In this document: positions 38,087-46,905 of the stretch, piece by piece
Layout: each line of letters starts with the position of its first letter
Numbering within the stretch: position 1 is the first letter of the stretch
From: Legionellaceae bacterium
GTDB lineage: Bacteria; Pseudomonadota; Gammaproteobacteria; Legionellales; Legionellaceae
Assembly: GCA_029212505.1 (NCBI GenBank)
Contig: JARGOS010000005.1
Coordinates: forward strand, 1 to 64,000
Length of the DNA stretch: 64,000 nt
Direction: 5' to 3'
The notes under the pieces: model-generated
The model's input: the letters and a program-made list of their open reading frames with translations, nothing else
The model's database searches: none
What the model was told of the DNA's origin: nothing
Program-made: the position numbers and the translations under genes

Positions 38087-41000
38087 TTAACCGCTGTCAT
38101 CATGACCAGGGTTAAATCCTGGCTTAGGCTGTCGTTTTTCTTCAAGCGTTTCTTCTGAGTGTTTTGAGTAAAACATGCTGAAGCTGCTACTTCCTAGGCT
38201 TTTTGAACTGCCTGAATTTATTGACCTCAAGCTACTTGATCTGCTGTTATCGTTCTTCTTAAAGTCAATCAAAGGATTTTGTAATTCATTCTTTCTTTTC
38301 TTATCCTCATACCAGTCGGCTAAATCTTCTAAATCTGGATTTTCTTTTTTTGAACTCATCCAAGCGTGATAATCTCTTGCAGGTATAATAAGAAAATCTT
38401 TACCTTTCTCTTTTTCTGTAATATCTTCCTCAAGCCCACATTCCCGCCATTTTCCAGACGGTTCTTTTGTTAAAGATATTAAATCATTGGTAATTTTAAG
38501 GGTCACCTTCATTTGACTCCCCTGCTTATATAACCACTTATAAGATTTAGAACTCCATCGACCTTTCCAAAAGTGTTGTGGTTGATAAACTTTCGATTCA
38601 CAACCAATATCTCTATTATTCATTGCAATATTTTTAACATCAAATGGCTTGGTATCAGTACGCCATGCTCGTAATTCGCCCATATGCTTTACAGCTGTCT
38701 TAAAACGGTTGAGATATTGAGCGTTTATTTTTTTTCTTTCCTCTTCATCTTGAATTTTACTTTTTTCTCCTTTAACTTCACTAAAAATTTGTTTAAATTT
38801 ACCTTGTTTGGTTAATTCTTCATAATGTTTCGCTTCGTCTAGCGCACCCTCACGTACAAACGTATCAGGAATCACCATACTGAATCGGTCACTCGCTAAC
38901 ACCGTAGCTTTAAGATACTTTTTGACGCTTAATTCGCTGCTATGTTTGTGCAAATCCTCGATTCCTGCATATCCTTTCGCCAAAGCATACTGAAGCACCA
39001 TTTGTCGCATTTGTGATACTTCACGTTCAAAGCTACCATCGGCAAAAACCACATCATTCCCCTGTTTTGAGCCACCTGGTTTTACACCTAAAAGCTCTGA
39101 ATGCTCGTTGCTTAACTTCTTCAGTACATGATTAGCAGAAAACGTTTTACCTGAACTTGAAGGGCCACCTATCCATAAAATCAATCGGCTTGCCCAGGGT
39201 GATCCTTCCACATGCTTCAGTGATGCTTCAAAAACGGCGCGTCTAAACGACTTACTTTTACCTTCTTCTTTAATTGCGCGTGTATATAAATTAAACCCTT
39301 CATCACCTAACAGCTTTTTTAACGTAACCGTTTTACCGCTATTTGCTATAGTAACGTCAAGCGTACCATCACCTATAAACTTGAGACCTAAAAAACGAAT
39401 AAAATCTTCGCGTGCACCTTTGGGTGTCTTACCTTGATGAGTGGCACGATACAATGCTTTCTTTTCTTCGGTTGTTAAATGAAGTTCAGGGGCTTTAGGA
39501 TCTTTTTCTACATCATAACGCCCAATTTGTTTAATCCAACCCTTGATCTTCTCTTTTTTATCTTGAGAAGCTTTTTCTATCGCTTTAATACGTTCGTTTT
39601 GCCTTTGTCTGGCTTCTATTTTATGTTGTTTTTTAATACGATGATTTAAAACAGCGATGATGGCAGGCACCACCGTAACAATCGCGGCCACAGCACCAAA
39701 GACTCCTAGGGCACTTGAATTCAAATAAGCCCAATCTGACAGGGTATGCTCAGACCAAGCCCCGCGCATGTATTTTGTCAGGCCTTTATGTGCCTGCAAT
39801 TTACCCGCTTTGCTTTGCTTTAAATTCGTCATGACCTCAGCAGATTCTTCCGCAAAATTTCTCGAAATAGGCAAGATATTCCAATCTTTAGGGTTGGGCT
39901 TGGGTTTGGGTTCGACTTTGGCGGCCGCCCCTTGGTCCACTAAACTAATCACCGATGCCGCGGCATACAAACCTCGTGCATTATATTCTTGATTGATGCA
40001 TGTATTTAATGCTTTGGCTGCTGCTATTGTTGCATCCCCATCTTCTGGAGCATTCGCTAATGCAGCAAGAGCCTTAGCAATCTTATCGTCTGGTTTTTTC
40101 ATGGCATCCAACATCAACACTCGACCATTAATCGCTTGCGCTCGTTCATTACCGCTTTTACAGCCCCCGATCGAGGCTTTCTCTGCAAAAACCGAGAGTG
40201 TTTGAACAAGCTTTGCGTATTCATGGGTAAAATGAAGATCGTGTGCTACAAGCTTTTTTAAGCTCATTTTAGCCAAAGAAACAGGATCCTGTGCTGTATT
40301 AGTATCGCTTTTCCACATATTTTTGAGCACACCCATGTGAACTCTAGCGTTGTTTCCTGGGCTATCAGGCTTCGTGTCTGAAAAATAAGGTGCTCGAGGC
40401 GAAGTTTTTAAATAATTTTTATAATTTTTAATTAAAATATCAAACGTACCTTCATCAAGCAGCGTATGCATTAACGCCATTTCAGCCATCAACGTTGATT
40501 CTTGCACCAGCGGATCAGAACTCTCATACCCCAACGTATCACCAAAACCATTCACAGAAATATTTTGAACAAAACAAAAAACACCATCATCTATATGATG
40601 AGCATTATATTCATGCGCACCCAGTAAAATATGACGCGCACTCTGTGTTTGTAAATTTACACCTCTCAACTCATCAAGCGTATCGTTTATTGCTGTATAG
40701 CGGTTGTAAACAAACGCTTGTTCCAAACCATAACGTTCAGTAATTTCTGATAATTTTTTAGAAACATCTGAAATAATCTCAGCCTCACCAAAATTTTCAG
40801 ATTTCTTTTTAACCACAGGCGATGGTGTACGTATTTGAATACGTGGATGTAATCCAGGCGTTATATTTCCGTCTTCATCCATGCGACATGTGATCATTTG
40901 CCGATGCGCAAACTGATCTTTCCCCGCAACACGATGATGTGCGGTGTGTTTAGAACCTTTTATTAGCGTCGCTAACCCTTCTGTTTGATTCACGTATAAT

Positions 41001-41584
41001 ATATCGTCATCCGTTGCAGGGGTTTTTTCTGCAAGATCTTTCGCTTTTTTTAAGTCTTTTTCGGTAAAAATAATGCCGGTTTTTTCAATAATTTTTTCCA
41101 TTAAAACCGTATGCGCCATAGGAGCAAGTTTTTTTCGTGCTTTATCAAGGGCGGCATTAAACTTGGCAAGATCAATATCTCCATCTTTTTTTGCCGCTAC
41201 TTTATAAGCATCACGATAAGCATGCTCAATATAATGATTCACGCGGTTCATTGCTGATTGACGGGCTATTTCTATTTGCTTATGCAGCTCTTCCTCTGAC
41301 TTATTAGATAACTTTAAATCAGTAGCAATTTTGCTATAAACACGTGTTGCGAGCATTAAATGAAACGCAAATTCGTCTTGAAGTGGAATCACGCGGCCGC
41401 TCTTTGACTCAGGCGAATCTAAACGCACTAAAGTGCTCGTGGCTCCCTCAAGATCAACAGGCACCAACAAAGACCCGCGCACGTCTTTTAATTCTTGCTC
41501 ATCTGCTTTAGCCCGAGCAGCTTCCAGTAATGCCTGCATTAGACGAGCTTGTTGAATAGCAACCTGAGTTTCTTTTCCCATCAT
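38087..41584 (-). CDS. Giant protein with CX5R motif, membrane segment and P-loop (long paralogue)
   Basis: 1165 aa, family not recognised. The start has AGGAG four bases upstream. Residues 1-600 are mostly helical and contain C475-KSGNE-R481, a CX5R loop like that of SopB/SidF-type phosphoinositide phosphatases (CKSGKDR). One hydrophobic segment lies near 622-648 (GVFGAVAAIVTVVPAIIAVL). A P-loop, GGPSSSGKT at 806-814, follows ILW and suggests a small-molecule or zeta-like kinase fold. The tail is Ser-rich and ends with a Glu-rich stretch (SEETLEEKRQ). It is a tandem paralogue of the next gene upstream, with long stretches almost identical in DNA. A secreted, host-directed dual-domain protein is my leading idea, unproven. 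Confidence 0.75.
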   Translation of the reverse strand: MMGKETQVAIQQARLMQALLEAARAKADEQELKDVRGSLLVPVDLEGATSTLVRLDSPESKSGRVIPLQDEFAFHLMLATRVYSKIATDLKLSNKSEEELHKQIEIARQSAMNRVNHYIEHAYRDAYKVAAKKDGDIDLAKFNAALDKARKKLAPMAHTVLMEKIIEKTGIIFTEKDLKKAKDLAEKTPATDDDILYVNQTEGLATLIKGSKHTAHHRVAGKDQFAHRQMITCRMDEDGNITPGLHPRIQIRTPSPVVKKKSENFGEAEIISDVSKKLSEITERYGLEQAFVYNRYTAINDTLDELRGVNLQTQSARHILLGAHEYNAHHIDDGVFCFVQNISVNGFGDTLGYESSDPLVQESTLMAEMALMHTLLDEGTFDILIKNYKNYLKTSPRAPYFSDTKPDSPGNNARVHMGVLKNMWKSDTNTAQDPVSLAKMSLKKLVAHDLHFTHEYAKLVQTLSVFAEKASIGGCKSGNERAQAINGRVLMLDAMKKPDDKIAKALAALANAPEDGDATIAAAKALNTCINQEYNARGLYAAASVISLVDQGAAAKVEPKPKPNPKDWNILPISRNFAEESAEVMTNLKQSKAGKLQAHKGLTKYMRGAWSEHTLSDWAYLNSSALGVFGAVAAIVTVVPAIIAVLNHRIKKQHKIEARQRQNERIKAIEKASQDKKEKIKGWIKQIGRYDVEKDPKAPELHLTTEEKKALYRATHQGKTPKGAREDFIRFLGLKFIGDGTLDVTIANSGKTVTLKKLLGDEGFNLYTRAIKEEGKSKSFRRAVFEASLKHVEGSPWASRLILWIGGPSSSGKTFSANHVLKKLSNEHSELLGVKPGGSKQGNDVVFADGSFEREVSQMRQMVLQYALAKGYAGIEDLHKHSSELSVKKYLKATVLASDRFSMVIPDTFVREGALDEAKHYEELTKQGKFKQIFSEVKGEKSKIQDEEERKKINAQYLNRFKTAVKHMGELRAWRTDTKPFDVKNIAMNNRDIGCESKVYQPQHFWKGRWSSKSYKWLYKQGSQMKVTLKITNDLISLTKEPSGKWRECGLEEDITEKEKGKDFLIIPARDYHAWMSSKKENPDLEDLADWYEDKKRKNELQNPLIDFKKNDNSRSSSLRSINSGSSKSLGSSSFSMFYSKHSEETLEEKRQPKPGFNPGHDDSG
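39751..40266 (-). repeat. Near-identical paralogue block B, copy 1
   Basis: About 516 bases that match 42442-42957 essentially without difference by eye. It encodes the CX5R region. Confidence 0.8.
40463..41240 (-). repeat. Near-identical paralogue block A, copy 1
   Basis: About 778 bases that match 43172-43949 with very few differences (one changes Gln to Arg near 40502). Flanking sequence between blocks A and B and at both gene ends is clearly diverged. Confidence 0.8.
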
Positions 41585-41623
41585 AAAGCTCCTAAAAAAA
41601 TCTATTAAATATAAATAGATAGA

Positions 41624-44287
41624 TTAGTAAATCCTGTTATTGCGCTCCGACTTATCATCACACTCATGTCCTGTTTTCGTCTCTTCTTTATCCTCACTGT
41701 GTTTTTTATACTTCATCTTAAAGTTATGAAATCGTTCGCTCGACGACACCGTTTCTTTAAGATACTTTTTAACGATGAGTGCTTGACTATGATCCTGTAA
41801 ATCTTCGATATCTTCATAACCTAATAAATTTGCACAATCACGGACTCTTTGTTGTATTTGTGATATTTCGTGCTCAATTTTTAAATCACAGGAGTCATCA
41901 ACATCCTCGAGTGCTTTTTCAAAAACAGCTCGCCTAAACGATACGCTCTTACCTTCTTCTTTAATTGCGCGTTTATACAAAAGAAACCCTTCTGTACCGA
42001 GTAAATCTTTTAACTTAACGGCCTGACCTTTATTTTTTTCAGCATCATCAAGGGCCCCATTAGCTAAAAACTTAAGAGCTAAAAAGCGAAGAAAGTCTTC
42101 ACGTGCACCTTTGGGCGTTTTACCTTGGTGTACACCACGATACAATGCTTTCTTTTCTGCACTTGTTAACTGAAGTTCGGTGGCATTGGAATCTTGTGTC
42201 ACACCATAACGCCCTATTTGTTTAAGCCAGCCTTGCACCTGGACTCTTTGCTCTGGCGGACGATGTGCTAGGTCTTGAATACGTTTATTTTGCCTTTCTC
42301 TAGCTTCTATTTTATGTTGTTTTTTAATGCGATGATTTAGAACCGCGATGATGGCAGGAACCACCGTAACAACGGCGGCCACAGCACCAAACACCCCTAA
42401 GGCGCTTGAATTCAAATAAGCCCAATCTGACAGCGTATGTTCAGACCAAGCCCCGCGCATGTATTTTGTCAGGCCTTTATGTGCCTGCAATTTACCCGCT
42501 TTGCTTTGCTTTAAATTCGTCATGACCTCAGCAGATTCTTCCGCAAAATTTCTCGAAATAGGCAAGATATTCCAATCTTTAGGGTTGGGCTTGGGTTTGG
42601 GTTCGACTTTGGCGGCCGCCCCTTGGTCCACTAAACTAATCACCGATGCCGCGGCATACAAACCTCGTGCATTATATTCTTGATTGATGCATGTATTTAA
42701 TGCTTTGGCTGCTGCTATTGTTGCATCCCCATCTTCTGGAGCATTCGCTAATGCAGCAAGAGCCTTAGCAATCTTATCGTCTGGTTTTTTCATGGCATCC
42801 AACATCAACACTCGACCATTAATCGCTTGCGCTCGTTCATTACCGCTTTTACAGCCCCCGATCGAGGCTTTCTCTGCAAAAACCGAGAGTGTTTGAACAA
42901 GCTTTGCGTATTCATGGGTAAAATGAAGATCGTGTGCTACAAGCTTTTTTAAGCTCATGTTAACGGCAGAAACAGGATCATTGGCTGTGTACGGTTTTGT
43001 TGATTTATCTTTCCACATATTTTTGAGCACAAGCATATGGACTCTAGCCTTGTTTCCTGGGCTATCAGGCTTCGTATCTGAAAAATAAAGTGCTCGAGGC
43101 AAAGTTTTTAAATAATTTTTATAATGGCCAATGATTATTTTTAATTGCCCTTGCTCTGCGGGCTCACACAACGTATGCATTAACGCCATTTCAGCCATCA
43201 ACGTTGATTCTCGCACCAGCGGATCAGAACTCTCATACCCCAACGTATCACCAAAACCATTCACAGAAATATTTTGAACAAAACAAAAAACACCATCATC
43301 TATATGATGAGCATTATATTCATGCGCACCCAGTAAAATATGACGCGCACTCTGTGTTTGTAAATTTACACCTCTCAACTCATCAAGCGTATCGTTTATT
43401 GCTGTATAGCGGTTGTAAACAAACGCTTGTTCCAAACCATAACGTTCAGTAATTTCTGATAATTTTTTAGAAACATCTGAAATAATCTCAGCCTCACCAA
43501 AATTTTCAGATTTCTTTTTAACCACAGGCGATGGTGTACGTATTTGAATACGTGGATGTAATCCAGGCGTTATATTTCCGTCTTCATCCATGCGACATGT
43601 GATCATTTGCCGATGCGCAAACTGATCTTTCCCCGCAACACGATGATGTGCGGTGTGTTTAGAACCTTTTATTAGCGTCGCTAACCCTTCTGTTTGATTC
43701 ACGTATAATATATCGTCATCCGTTGCAGGGGTTTTTTCTGCAAGATCTTTCGCTTTTTTTAAGTCTTTTTCGGTAAAAATAATGCCGGTTTTTTCAATAA
43801 TTTTTTCCATTAAAACCGTATGCGCCATAGGAGCAAGTTTTTTTCGTGCTTTATCAAGGGCGGCATTAAACTTGGCAAGATCAATATCTCCATCTTTTTT
43901 TGCCGCTACTTTATAAGCATCACGATAAGCATGCTCAATATAATGATTTACGCGGTTCATCGCTGACTTACGGGCTATTTCTAAGCGCTTAGGATCTACC
44001 TTGGGATAAAGCTCGTCAGCAATTTGGCGATAAACACGTGTGGCGAGCATTAAATGAAACGCAAATTCGTCTTGAAGTGGAATCACGCGGCCGCTTTCTT
44101 TCCCAGAATTAGTTTCGCTTAAATCTAAACGCACCAAGCTTGAGGCTCCCTCAATATCAACAGGCACCAACAAAGACCCGCGCACGTCTTTTAGCTTTTG
44201 TTTCTCTGCTTTATCCCAAGCAGCCTCCAGTAATGCCTGCATATCACGAGCTTGTTGAATAGCAACCTGAGTTTCTTTTCCCATCAT
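41624..44287 (-). CDS. Giant protein with CX5R motif, P-loop segment missing (short paralogue)
   Basis: 887 aa from the ATG at 44287, which has AGGAG four bases upstream; an earlier in-frame start at 44326 lies upstream of the -10 element and would not be transcribed. It matches the long paralogue from the N-terminus to about residue 790, including the CX5R loop (C479-KSGNE-R485) and the single membrane segment. Then about 50 residues holding the P-loop are absent: the sequence jumps from FRRAVFEKALEDVDDSC to the part aligned after the P-loop (GYEDIEDLQDHSQ). Almost 250 further C-terminal residues are lost, but the KHSE/Glu-rich tail is kept (KHSEDKEETKTG). Probably a kinase-less version. Confidence 0.75.
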   Translation of the reverse strand: MMGKETQVAIQQARDMQALLEAAWDKAEKQKLKDVRGSLLVPVDIEGASSLVRLDLSETNSGKESGRVIPLQDEFAFHLMLATRVYRQIADELYPKVDPKRLEIARKSAMNRVNHYIEHAYRDAYKVAAKKDGDIDLAKFNAALDKARKKLAPMAHTVLMEKIIEKTGIIFTEKDLKKAKDLAEKTPATDDDILYVNQTEGLATLIKGSKHTAHHRVAGKDQFAHRQMITCRMDEDGNITPGLHPRIQIRTPSPVVKKKSENFGEAEIISDVSKKLSEITERYGLEQAFVYNRYTAINDTLDELRGVNLQTQSARHILLGAHEYNAHHIDDGVFCFVQNISVNGFGDTLGYESSDPLVRESTLMAEMALMHTLCEPAEQGQLKIIIGHYKNYLKTLPRALYFSDTKPDSPGNKARVHMLVLKNMWKDKSTKPYTANDPVSAVNMSLKKLVAHDLHFTHEYAKLVQTLSVFAEKASIGGCKSGNERAQAINGRVLMLDAMKKPDDKIAKALAALANAPEDGDATIAAAKALNTCINQEYNARGLYAAASVISLVDQGAAAKVEPKPKPNPKDWNILPISRNFAEESAEVMTNLKQSKAGKLQAHKGLTKYMRGAWSEHTLSDWAYLNSSALGVFGAVAAVVTVVPAIIAVLNHRIKKQHKIEARERQNKRIQDLAHRPPEQRVQVQGWLKQIGRYGVTQDSNATELQLTSAEKKALYRGVHQGKTPKGAREDFLRFLALKFLANGALDDAEKNKGQAVKLKDLLGTEGFLLYKRAIKEEGKSVSFRRAVFEKALEDVDDSCDLKIEHEISQIQQRVRDCANLLGYEDIEDLQDHSQALIVKKYLKETVSSSERFHNFKMKYKKHSEDKEETKTGHECDDKSERNNRIY
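42442..42957 (-). repeat. Near-identical paralogue block B, copy 2
   Basis: Partner of 39751-40266; same strand, offset 2691 bases. Confidence 0.8.
43172..43949 (-). repeat. Near-identical paralogue block A, copy 2
   Basis: Partner of 40463-41240; same strand, offset 2709 bases. Confidence 0.8.
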
Positions 44288-44314
44288 AAAGCTCCTAAAA
44301 AAACTATTAGCTTT

Positions 44315-44343
44315 ATTATAGACCATGAAAAAGCATCTATCGC
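44315..44343 (-). promoter_or_regulatory. Promoter of the short giant paralogue
   Basis: A perfect TATAAT (44320-44315) with a weak -35 (GCGATA, 44343-44338) 17 bases upstream. The predicted leader is about 20 bases and carries AGGAG. The promoter would drive the short paralogue and perhaps, across the 39-base gap, the long one. Confidence 0.5.
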
Positions 44344-44443
44344 GCTTATTGATAACTTGTATAATTTTTTAAAGAAGAAATCTTGATATACGTATAGAAT
44401 ATAACTATCGAGTTAGCAGGTTTGATTTTTTAAGGTTGGGCAC

Positions 44444-45349
44444 ATGAAAATAGCTATTTTATCAAGAAATACAAAACTCTATTCAACCAAACGACTGATT
44501 GAAGCGGCTGAGGAACGCGGGCATGAAGTTCGTGTGCTTGACTACATTCGATGCTACATGAACATTACCGCTAAAAAGCCATCAATCCATTATCAAGGCG
44601 AAAAGCTTCCTGCATTTGATGCCATTATTCCTAGAATTGGTGCGAGTCATACGTTTTATGGCACTGCGATTGTAAGACAATTTGAAACGTTAGGAACCTA
44701 CTCGTTAAACTCATCGCTGGCGATTACACGCTCGCGTGATAAATTACGCTCACAGCAACTTTTGGTGATGAAAGGGATTGATATGCCGATCACCGGTATT
44801 GCGAGCGTACCCGGCGATGTGGATGGTTTAATTCAAACCGTCGGCGGAGCACCGCTGGTAATTAAACTCACCGAGGGAACCCAAGGGGTGGGCGTGGTTT
44901 TGGCTAAAACAAAAAAAGCGGCAGAAAGTGTGATCCAAATGCTCATGAGCCTCAAAGAAAATATTATTATTCAAGAATACATCGAAGAGTCCGGTGGTGC
45001 TGATATTCGTTGCTTTGTTGTAGGCGATAAAGTGATTGCCGCGATGGAGCGCAAAGCCGCACCCGGCGAGTTCCGTGCCAATATTCACCAAGGCGGTAGC
45101 GCTCACTTAGTCAAGATTACCAAACAAGAGCGTGAAGTGGCTGTTAAAGCGGCCAAAGTGATGGGGCTTACCATGGCTGGCGTTGATTTGCTGCGCTCAA
45201 ATCGAGGACCGCTCGTGCTTGAAATCAATTCATCACCAGGCTTAGAAGGCATAGAAGCTGCAACCAACAAAGATATTGCCGGATTAATTATTCAGCATAT
45301 TGAAAAACATGCCAAACCCATAGGACCTAAAAGCCGCTATCAAGGATAA
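44444..45349 (+). CDS. rimK: RimK-family ATP-grasp glutamate ligase
   Basis: ATP-dependent ligase that adds glutamate residues to the C-terminus of ribosomal protein S6; 301 aa, as in E. coli. The pre-ATP-grasp domain ([18 protein letters not shown]) precedes the ATP-grasp core with [35 protein letters not shown] and [18 protein letters not shown]. It is the first of three co-directional genes (gaps of four and 24 bases) with an M14 peptidase and RimB, so ligation and trimming of the tail are encoded together. Confidence 0.95.
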   Translation: MKIAILSRNTKLYSTKRLIEAAEERGHEVRVLDYIRCYMNITAKKPSIHYQGEKLPAFDAIIPRIGASHTFYGTAIVRQFETLGTYSLNSSLAITRSRDKLRSQQLLVMKGIDMPITGIASVPGDVDGLIQTVGGAPLVIKLTEGTQGVGVVLAKTKKAAESVIQMLMSLKENIIIQEYIEESGGADIRCFVVGDKVIAAMERKAAPGEFRANIHQGGSAHLVKITKQEREVAVKAAKVMGLTMAGVDLLRSNRGPLVLEINSSPGLEGIEAATNKDIAGLIIQHIEKHAKPIGPKSRYQG

Positions 45350-45353
45350 ATGC

Positions 45354-46394
45354 ATGAGCGATATTCTCGAAATCAATAACATTCGCATTCAACGGGGCGA
45401 GCATAAGACTCTTTTTTTGCCGATGCCAAGCCTTTATGATTGCACGCCCATCACCATGCCGGTTCACATTTTTCGGGGAAAAAAACCTGGACCTTGCCTA
45501 TGCGTGACCGCGGCTATTCATGGCGATGAAGTCAACGGGGTTGAAATTGTACGGCGGCTTGTCAAAAAAAGCGTGCTTAAAAAAATTGCGGGCACCCTCA
45601 TCGCCATTCCAATCGTAAATGTGTATGGTTTTTTGTATCAAGATCGTTATTTGATGGATAGAAAAGACTTAAATCGCTCATTTCCTGGTTCATCCAAAGG
45701 ATCGCCGGCGTCACGTTTGGCGCATCTTATTTCGACCGAGATTTTATCTCACGTGACCCACTGCATTGATTTACACTCAGGATCATTGCAGCGCACAAAC
45801 TTACCTCAAATTCGTGCCGATCTCGACATGGAAGGCCTGTTGCCGTTGGCCCAAGCGTTCAGTGCGCCAGTAATTTTGCATGCGAAGCTACGCGATGGCT
45901 CGATGAGGCAATTTGCTAATGATAAAGCGATTCCTTTTTTGTTATACGAAGCCGGTGAATCGCTACGATTTGATGAGCTATCAATTAAAGCGGGTGTACA
46001 CGGCATCTTAAACGTGATGCATCAATTAGATATGATTACTTTGAAAAAAACGTTTCATCGTAACGTTGAGCCTGCGATTGCACGAGAAACGTATTGGGTA
46101 CGATCACCTCGTAGCGGTCTACTCATCCCGTTTAAGCAACCAGGAAAGTTTGTGAAAAAAGGCGAATTATTAGCAAAAATTTGTAACCCGATGGGTCAAG
46201 AAGAATATAAAGTACTTTCGCCTTTAGATGGTATTATTATTGGCAAAAGTAATATGCCAATGATTTATGAAGGTGCGGCGATTTTTAATATTGCGAGCTT
46301 TAATAAATTGGATCGGGTCGAAGAACAAGTCGACTTACATAAAGAATCTTATATTGACTCAGATATTGATTCAGATCCGCAGCATATATACTAA
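45354..46394 (+). CDS. Succinylglutamate desuccinylase/aspartoacylase-family M14 zinc enzyme
   Basis: 346 aa. Zinc-binding and catalytic motifs are visible: AAIHGDEVNGVEIVRRL (His and Glu ligands), NRSFPG and CIDLHSG (third ligand His). The C-terminal part contains a lipoyl-like beta module (SGLLIPFKQPGKFVKKGELL) often found in this subfamily. It is not an AstE of arginine catabolism, since no ast genes are near. It starts four bases after rimK, so a carboxypeptidase role on glutamate tails is likely but inferred. Confidence 0.88.
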   Translation: MSDILEINNIRIQRGEHKTLFLPMPSLYDCTPITMPVHIFRGKKPGPCLCVTAAIHGDEVNGVEIVRRLVKKSVLKKIAGTLIAIPIVNVYGFLYQDRYLMDRKDLNRSFPGSSKGSPASRLAHLISTEILSHVTHCIDLHSGSLQRTNLPQIRADLDMEGLLPLAQAFSAPVILHAKLRDGSMRQFANDKAIPFLLYEAGESLRFDELSIKAGVHGILNVMHQLDMITLKKTFHRNVEPAIARETYWVRSPRSGLLIPFKQPGKFVKKGELLAKICNPMGQEEYKVLSPLDGIIIGKSNMPMIYEGAAIFNIASFNKLDRVEEQVDLHKESYIDSDIDSDPQHIY

Positions 46395-46418
46395 ATACTA
46401 ATCTAAGGCATTTATGCG

Positions 46419-46874
46419 ATGAAAAAAATGATTGAGATCCAAAAAAAATTATTGATTGGTCGCTCGGAGTGGTGCGCACTGCCATTACTTAATGTACCGC
46501 TGATTAAAGCCAAAATAGATACAGGGGCTAAAACGTCGGCTCTACATGCGTTTAATATTGAATGCGACCATGCCGATGGTCAAGCACGCGTGCATTATGA
46601 TATTCATCCCATTCAAGGCAATGATGACGTGATTGTTCGATGCACCTCTTTGGTGATTGATCAACGTATGATCATGAGTTCTAATGGGCACAAAGAAAAT
46701 CGTTATGTTATTTCGACCTCGTTGTCACTTGGGACAAAAACATGGCCGATCGAATTAACCCTGTCGAACAGAGATCCTCTCAGGTTTCGCTTGTTACTTG
46801 GACGCGAAGCCTTAAACCGCCGCGTGATGATTGATCCTAACTTGAACTATCACCAAGATAAGCCGCTTCAATAG
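46419..46874 (+). CDS. rimB: RimB-like retropepsin-type protease
   Basis: 151 aa of the putative ATP-dependent zinc protease family (PF05618), now viewed as retropepsin-like aspartic proteases. The DTGA catalytic motif is in KAKIDTGAKTSALHAF, and LLGREALNRRVMIDP is the family's C-terminal signature. In Pseudomonas RimB works with RimK on ribosomal protein S6. The start at 46419 is uncertain; a second ATG lies at 46428. Confidence 0.88.
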   Translation: MKKMIEIQKKLLIGRSEWCALPLLNVPLIKAKIDTGAKTSALHAFNIECDHADGQARVHYDIHPIQGNDDVIVRCTSLVIDQRMIMSSNGHKENRYVISTSLSLGTKTWPIELTLSNRDPLRFRLLLGREALNRRVMIDPNLNYHQDKPLQ

Positions 46875-46905
46875 CCTACGTTAAGATACTTACGGATAAG
46901 ATGTC

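Noticed and set aside
39768-43452. Identical small plus-strand ORFs (70-82 codons) repeated in both giant paralogues
   Set aside because: They lie antisense to the giant genes in the duplicated blocks; their identity is explained by the duplication.
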